64,000 nucleotides of DNA from Heterohyrax brucei (taxonomy: Eukaryota > Chordata > Mammalia > Hyracoidea > Procaviidae), in assembly GCA_028571685.1 (NCBI GenBank), contig CM053146.1, positions 110,645,431 to 110,709,430 on the forward strand. The letters are read 5' to 3'. Under the pieces are notes generated by a model. It saw only the letters and a program-made list of their open reading frames with translations, did not search any database and was not told the DNA's origin. Both the position numbers and the translations under genes were made by a program. Positions 59,060 through 64,000 of this stretch are shown here, one piece after another (the first letter of the stretch is position 1; the number at the start of each line of letters is the position of its first letter).

Positions 59060-59647
59060 GCTCTAAGAAATTATTCTAAGAAAAGAATCAAAGTTGTAAT
59101 GGAGATTTACACTTTAAAATCACTCTGAATGAAATCAGAAGTTAGCTATATAAATTATGGTCCATCTATATGACTAAATACAGAGATTGAAAACCATGCT
59201 GTAGAAGAAAGATAAAGATACTAAGGTACACTTACAATATTAATGACAAAATCAATTTATGCTATAGAAATATGCTGTGTTCAATTATGGGGAAAATATA
59301 CGTACATAAAATATTTGGTAGAAATATCATTTGGTATTTATCTTTAGATGGCAGAATTATAGTTAATTTTTATTTTCCTCTTGTATCTTTTCTGTGTCTT
59401 CCAAAATGAATATAATAAGAATTGTTTACATTGGAAAAAAAAGTCATTGTAAGGAGGAAAAAAGGAGGCTCTGCTTTCGTTTGGTTCTTTAGTTGATTTT
59501 AGTCTGTAAAATAGGAGTTTAACAGTGGTTAGAATGGATTTAAAATTCTGAGGACGGTTGACCTAATGGTACTAAAAGGAGTTGTATCTAGTTTAAATCC
59601 TTTACAGACTATGAGTAAAAATTTTAATTTGGGCATGTGTACGTTCA
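59060..59647. other. AT-rich sequence, nothing recognised
   Basis: No exon or clear element. Confidence 0.45.
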
Positions 59648-59649
59648 GA

Positions 59650-59790
59650 GGGGGCAGTTGTAGTCAGTGGTAGAATCCTGCCTTCCCTGTGGGAGACTCA
59701 GTTCACATTCCTTGCCAATGTACCTCATATGCAGCAATGCACAATGGAATCGGAGATTGACTACACAGCAGCTAACAGCAACACAGTTAA
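59650..59790 (+). mobile_element. tRNA-Gly-like SINE with RTE-type tail
   Basis: The first 75 bases follow tRNA-Gly: GTCAGTGGTAGAATCCTGCC (A box region) and GTTCACATTCCTTGCCAATG (B box and acceptor stem). The tail GACTACACAGCAGCTAACAG plus CAACA resembles the RTE terminus. It differs from AfroSINE, whose head is not tRNA-Gly-like. Confidence 0.7.
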
Positions 59791-59869
59791 AATAAATAAC
59801 ACATCCACGTGATAGAAATTCCAACTGTATACACTCCACAAAGGGTATAAAATGAAAAGCAAGTCTCCT

Positions 59870-60688
59870 TTCCACCATCATCCTCAGGCCTCCCACGAGA
59901 TCACCAAAGGCCTCCAGTTCTCTCCTGAGACGACCTGTGGTGCAGTGGATGACTTTTATATGGCCTTTCAGCTCTGGTCCTGTAACTTCCACCAAATGAC
60001 TGAGTGAAACCATGCAAATAAGGTGCTTGTGGCCCACCAAGATGATTGGATAGCTTGCTAATGATGCAAATAGGGAACATAGAACCCAAATGGGGTGATT
60101 GATAAGTTTTGCTGTCCCAGTAGGCTTAAAAGGAGCCATCTCAGAGGCAGACAGGGAGGACCTCGCTATCACCAAGAACTGGGACTGGAGTACATCTTTC
60201 GGATCCCACTTTGCTGTTCTGATAACCTCCTAGAATGAAGAGACAGAGAGCAAGAAAGCTGTAACTCTGGAGATGGCATGAGATGGTGAGAGGCAGAGGC
60301 AGAGAAATGGCAGCAGCAGAATCAGGAAGCACAGGGGGCTTCCTGGGCCATGAGCGAAAGAGTGGAGTAGCTGTGGGCAGGAGGCTTCCTGGCAGAATGA
60401 AGTGCCACTGAGCACTTGTCAGGGGGCTAAACAGCTTTGTGACACTTGCCCACACAGGGCAGAGGCCAGCCTGAGGGGCCCAGGGGCTAAGAGGCCTTTC
60501 TGTAGGCACAGCCAAGGAGCTGCCCTAGTCAAAGAAATGTGTCCTGAGTCCCTCCTGATCCTGGATTGTAGACAGTTACTTCCTTAATAAAGTCTATAAT
60601 CATGAGTACGGTTTTTGAGTTCGGTGAGGCCATTACAGTGAATTATTGCACCCAGAAGAGAAGTCAAGTGTGCTGTGGGAAGCACAGC
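59870..60688 (+). mobile_element. ERV LTR followed by a tRNA-Leu-type primer site
   Basis: A TATA-like CTTAAAAGGAG is near 60125 and AATAAA at 60586-60591, with a GT-rich stretch after it. TGGTGTCAGAATTGG at 60689-60703 matches the primer-binding site complementary to tRNA-Leu with one mismatch, as used by ERV-L-type elements. Internal retroviral sequence is lost about 60 bases later. The left LTR boundary is uncertain. Confidence 0.6.
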
Positions 60689-60749
60689 TGGTGTCAGAAT
60701 TGGTAGAAAGGTTGGAGATAGAAGGCAAGTCTCACCTTCATCTCACAGG

Positions 60750-61129
60750 AAATCAGCCTTGTGCTGATACTGATGGTGATCCTCTTCTGCCCTTTGTGAA
60801 GTCAGAGGAGGTTAGATGACCACGATGCTGTTTTACACAATCACTGAAAGCAGCTTCCTGTGTGCTTGTTAGAGATTGGTGAATATACAAGTATGTGTAC
60901 CATTTAATAATACAGTATGGAGATCACGCATATCCTGATCTTCCTATTCTTTTCACAGTTCAACAGAATCCCACCAAATATTAATAGCTCATTCAACTCT
61001 TCATATACTGATAGACAAGTTGAAACTGAGTTAGGGCTGAATTCTCTGTATTCTGCTGCACCTGTCACAACCCTTGGATCATGTGTGTATGTTTATGTGT
61101 ATGTTTACCTTCCTAAACAGAAGCTAAAG
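60750..61129. other. Unique sequence, nothing recognised
   Basis: No element or exon seen; a short GT/TA stretch is near 61083-61105. Confidence 0.45.
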
Positions 61130-61326
61130 AGTCCTGGTGATGCAATGGTTAAACTTTAGCTGTTAGCTCAGGGATGGGCAGTTTGGACCCACCAGCAGCT
61201 CCACGGGAGAAAAGACCTGGTGATCTGCTCCTGTAAAGATTATAGCCTAGGAAACATATGGGGTAGTTCTACTGTGTCCTGTAGGGCCTCTATGAGTTGG
61301 AATTGACTTGAAGGCACATAACAACA
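61130..61326 (+). mobile_element. AfroSINE, long variant
   Basis: GAGTCCTGGTGATGCAATGG to GGCACATAACAACAAA. It ends about 195 bases before gene B exon 1, as a long-variant SINE also precedes gene A exon 1. Confidence 0.88.
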
Positions 61327-61519
61327 AATTGAAGCTTCTTGAAAGCATGAACTTGTCTTATTTTTTTGTTTGTGTGCGTGTATCCCCCACTCCCACCCTC
61401 ATATCCATGCATCCTCAGCAAAATGACTGGCATGTAATAGAACAGCATTTAGTGAAGGAGCAGACCAGTGCGTGGTGCTTCTCTTCCTTATCTGAATATA
61501 ACATTATATTTTGACCCAG

Positions 61520-61855
61520 GTTGCAACTGCATTCCTGACTCTTGACAAGCATGGATTTCCACAGTCTTCTGTATAATATTGGTGAACAACTAGACAGTGA
61601 TAAACTGGCCTCTCTCAAATTCCTGAGCCTGGACCACATCCCACAGAGGAAGCAGGAACACATCAAGGATCCCTTGGCATTCTTCAGGGCACTCCAGGAA
61701 AAGAGAATGTTGGAGGAGAACAATGAATCCTTCTTGAAAGAGCTGCTTTACCAAACTCAAAATCTAGACATACTAAAGAGGTACTTTGATGTCAGCAAGC
61801 TGGAGATGGAGCAAGAGCTTCAGATACCAGGCAAGGCCCAGGTTTCTCCCTACAG
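61520..61855 (+). CDS. Gene B exon 1: second CASP8-like DED1 with start codon
   Basis: The acceptor TTTTGACCCAG ends at 61519. The exon has a 31-nt leader with an in-frame TGA (61536-61538) before ATG 61551, so the start is well defined. It ends at donor GTGAGT (GT 61856-61857) in phase 2. It encodes 101 codons plus two bases, [15 protein letters not shown] through KAQVSPYR. By hand about 69 of 102 positions match human CASP8 DED1, slightly closer than gene A, including IGEQLDS, IPQRKQE and LQEKRMLEE. However, the RxDL-type motif RLDLL of human and gene A reads NLDIL, so a charge residue important in DED-DED contacts has changed. Later exons lie beyond the window. This may be the CASP8 orthologue or the newer copy; which one depends on the exons not shown. 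The exon lies about 37.6 kb after gene A exon 3. Confidence 0.88.
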
Positions 61856-62021
61856 GTGAGTAGAACTTCCACAGTTTGGGGACTTGGAGGTGTGGGTTAA
61901 ACGGATATGCCTTTGTGGGCAAGGCCAGCTGAGGGTTGTCTGTATGGTATGACTTTGGAGCCTCTGGGAAGATGTTCCACCAGGGTTAGATTAAGAAATT
62001 TAATAGTCCTAAACCTTGGTA

Positions 62022-62178
62022 GGGGAACCCTGGTGGCTTAGTGGTTAAGTGCTATGTCTGCTAACCAAAAAGTTGGCAGTTTGAATCTGCGAGGTACTCT
62101 TTGGAGACTCTATGGAGCAGTTCTACTCTGTCCTATAACTTGCTATGAGTTGGAATCAACTCAGTGGCAATGGGTTCA
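62022..62178 (+). mobile_element. AfroSINE, first of three in a row
   Basis: GGGAACCCTGGTGGCTTAGT to CAGTGGCAATGGGTTC. Confidence 0.92.
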
Positions 62179-62179
62179 A

Positions 62180-62332
62180 ACCGTAGTGCTATGGTGGTTA
62201 AGTGCTAAAGCTGCTACTCCAAAGGACAGCAGTTCAGATATGCCAGATGCTCCTTGGAAACTCTGTGGAGCAGTTCTACTTTGTCCTATAGGGTTACTAT
62301 GAGTCGAAATCAACTCGATAGCACTGTGTGGG
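62180..62332 (+). mobile_element. AfroSINE, second of three
   Basis: AAACCGTAGTGCTATGGTGG to CTCGATAGCACTGTGTGGG; starts where the first ends. Confidence 0.9.
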
Positions 62333-62347
62333 TTAAACAGCAATAAG

Positions 62348-62503
62348 AAAAATCCTGATGGCATAGTGGTTATATACTACTGACACTAAACAGAAGGTTT
62401 AGCAATTCAAATCAGCCCAGTGCTCCTTGGAAACCTATGGGGCAGTTCTACTCTGACCCATAGGTTAGCTGTAAGTTGGAATCAACTTGATGACAGTGGG
62501 TAT
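62348..62503 (+). mobile_element. AfroSINE, third of three
   Basis: AAATCCTGATGGCATAGTGG to CTTGATGACAGTGGGTATTC. Confidence 0.9.
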
Positions 62504-62649
62504 TCTTATTGCAATTTTTTACATTATTAGTGCAAAAATTATTACAAAATAAATTGTAATTACACAATAGGATGTATTTTGTAATAAATTTTGCATTGAA
62601 AACATTAAAAATTAGAATAGAAATACCTTAGTACAAGGTGAAAAAAACC

Positions 62650-62792
62650 TTTTGCCATTGAATTGATTCTGACTTATAGTGACCCTACAGGACAGAGTTG
62701 AACTGCCCTATAGAGTTTCCATGCAGTGCCTGGTAGATCTGAGCTGCTGCTCTTTTGTTTAGCAGTTGTAACTACAACTACAGTTGTAACCT
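62650..62792 (-). mobile_element. AfroSINE
   Basis: CATTGAATTGATTCTGACTT to TTTGTTTAGCAGTTGTAAC. Confidence 0.85.
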
Positions 62793-63129
62793 GTAGGTTA
62801 ATGGAGTTTCTAAAAGGGTCACAGAAGCTTTCAATTGTATTTGGTCTAGGTCAAATTGAGAAAGCTTTGGAGAGATACTTCTAGGGTAGAGATTCCGTGA
62901 GAAGATAGATGAACCAGATGTTAACAATGAATAACTTGTGTTTCTATATATTTTTTTATTGTTTCAGAATTTTAATTTTCTAATTTAATTTTGAATTAAT
63001 ATGGTTTATAATTGAAGTTATTGTCCTTTTCACCTGTAGTATTGAAAAGTTTGCTGACATAAAATACTCCTTTGTTCTTCCATTCAGCAAGTATATCCCA
63101 AGAATCTTAGCATTTATACCAAGAAACAG

Positions 63130-63540
63130 TAATACTTGAGTGAGTCTTTCTTTGATCTGAGAACTTCTCAACACAGGAAACTCAGGTCCAAAAGACACGC
63201 TCTGCTGTTGGTGCTGCTTTCTTAATGTTACGAGGTTCTCAGCTCTGTGCTTACTTCCCTTTCCTTTTATCTTTTGTAGGGTAAAAGGATAAAAAATGGT
63301 GCAAGCCACATTCCAGGGAAACTCCCTTTACATTGGAGCAGGAATGTGATCTTAGGAAGGATTTTATAGTTTCACCCCAATTCTCTTTAACATGGTCCAG
63401 TCCATTAACCGCGGGCAGAGATTAGGATTTACAGCATAAGAAAATCACAAAATGGAAGGCAATTACACAATACCGGGAATCACGCCCCAGCCATATTGCT
63501 ACACACACTTTGGGGGGAACACTACTCAAACCATGACAAT
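63130..63540 (-). mobile_element. MaLR-like LTR, antisense, partial
   Basis: AAAAGACACGCTCTGCTG, CAGGGAAACTCCCTTTACAT and the end CAAACCATGACA match the copy at 37579. Confidence 0.72.
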
Positions 63541-63662
63541 GATCCTATAGGACTGAGTAGAGCTGCCCCATGTGGTTTCCAGGGAACATCTGATGGATTC
63601 GAACTGTTGACTTTTCAGCTAGCAGCCATAGTTCCTAACCACTGTACTACCAGGGTTTCCCA
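63536..63662 (-). mobile_element. AfroSINE, partial
   Basis: GACAATGATCCTATAGGACT to CTACCAGGGTTTCC. Confidence 0.88.
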
Positions 63663-64000
63663 AAGGTGCAAGGAAGGAGGGAATGCAGCCTGGGGACACC
63701 TAGGAAGGTTTGGGAAGGCTTGAGCTGATTTTTAGTGCATAAGGGCAGTCTACAGAGAGCCAAGGGGCTAGGGGAGAAGGAAGTGAGGGGAGGGAGAACA
63801 TAGCACAGAAGGGGGAGTGGGTAGGGTATCTGGGTGTGTTTGGAGCCTCAGGTTCCTTGGTGTTGGTGGAATCTGTGAGGTCTGTGTGAGTGTGTATGAG
63901 GAGATGGGGGGTGGGGGGCTGAGGTGAGATGGGGGAAGATGAGCAGGGCTCAGGCCACAAAGATTCTTGAATTCTAGAACCAACTATATGGCCTACCTAC
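63663..64000. other. Purine-rich, G-run sequence at the window end
   Basis: Runs of G at 63905-63936 (GGGGGG, GGGGGG, GGGGG with short spacers) could fold as a quadruplex. No gene seen. It lies in gene B intron 1. Confidence 0.5.

Noticed and set aside
59650-59725. Functional tRNA-Gly gene
   Set aside because: Anticodon arm and acceptor stem are mismatched and an RTE-type tail follows, so it is a SINE or pseudogene.
61520-61550. Alternative upstream start TTG at 61542 or fusion from upstream exons
   Set aside because: ATG 61551 fits CASP8 exactly and an in-frame TGA lies at 61536-61538.
63700-63983. Proline-rich frames on the - strand at the window end
   Set aside because: Produced by purine-rich simple sequence; no start context or homology.
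1-64000. CRISPR array, operons or bacterial features
   Set aside because: Composition, introns and SINE/LINE content are those of a mammalian nuclear genome; no regularly spaced repeats are present.

Overview
The window looks like nuclear DNA of an afrotherian mammal, most probably an elephant. The evidence is about three dozen copies of the tRNA-derived AfroSINE family on both strands, several copies of its RTE/BovB-type LINE partner, long L1 elements, old MIR, hAT and L1M fossils, and canonical vertebrate splice sites. Almost everything is retrotransposon; only five short exons can be supported as host coding sequence.

The coding content belongs to the CASP8 (caspase-8) neighbourhood. Gene A is on the + strand. 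It has a start exon with death-effector domain 1 (DED1, CDS 1341-1645), two exons for DED2 (22926-23031 and 23771-23909) and a possible 41-nt linker exon (24497-24537). All have consensus splice sites, and phase and codon count match human CASP8 through residue 183. I find no caspase catalytic exon in the next 37 kb. Reading through the exon-3 donor would give a 202-residue DED-DED protein followed by an AATAAA signal. Gene B begins about 37 kb further on with a second, diverged CASP8-type DED1 start exon (exon from 61520, ATG 61551, donor 61856) and continues past the window. This is therefore a tandem duplication of at least the 5' half of CASP8: either two genes, or one locus with alternative N-terminal DEDs. 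Two promoter-like segments (about 51.0-51.3 and 54.4-54.55 kb) and a locally duplicated noncoding segment (53.7 and 54.5 kb) lie upstream of gene B.

Layout. 0-1.3 kb: LTR and SINE debris. 1.3-1.65: DED1 exon A. 3.4-20.2: intron 1 of gene A, holding a nest of L1 elements on the - strand. An old L1 (L1-A, about 4.15-20.2 kb) was broken by a nearly full-length younger L1 (L1-B, 4936-12094, target duplication visible), by a 5' L1 piece flanked by a 10-bp duplication (L1-C, 16731-19342), and by two AfroSINEs. 20.5-22.8: LTR, RTE and L1 fragments. 22.9-24.5: DED2 exons. 24.9-36.5: AfroSINEs, a dead Tc1/mariner-type transposon with an LTR inside it, ERV-L-type pol remains, an AT-rich palindromic repeat and old L1 mosaic. 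36.5-43.4: LTRs, SINEs and an L1 3' end. 43.6-47.6: an inverted repeat with an RTE fragment between its arms, followed directly by a long RTE copy. 47.6-55.9: mostly unique DNA with MIRs, SINEs and the promoter-like segments. 55.9-61.3: RTE pieces, LTRs and a tRNA-Gly-type SINE. 61.5-61.86: DED1 exon B. 61.9-64.0: a run of three AfroSINEs, an LTR fragment and a G-rich end.

Functionally, DED proteins of this family assemble on FADD in death-receptor, necroptosis and inflammatory signalling. A CASP8-derived protein with DEDs but no protease domain would be expected to act as a regulator or decoy, in the manner of short c-FLIP. That role is inference; the exons and their phases are read directly from the sequence.
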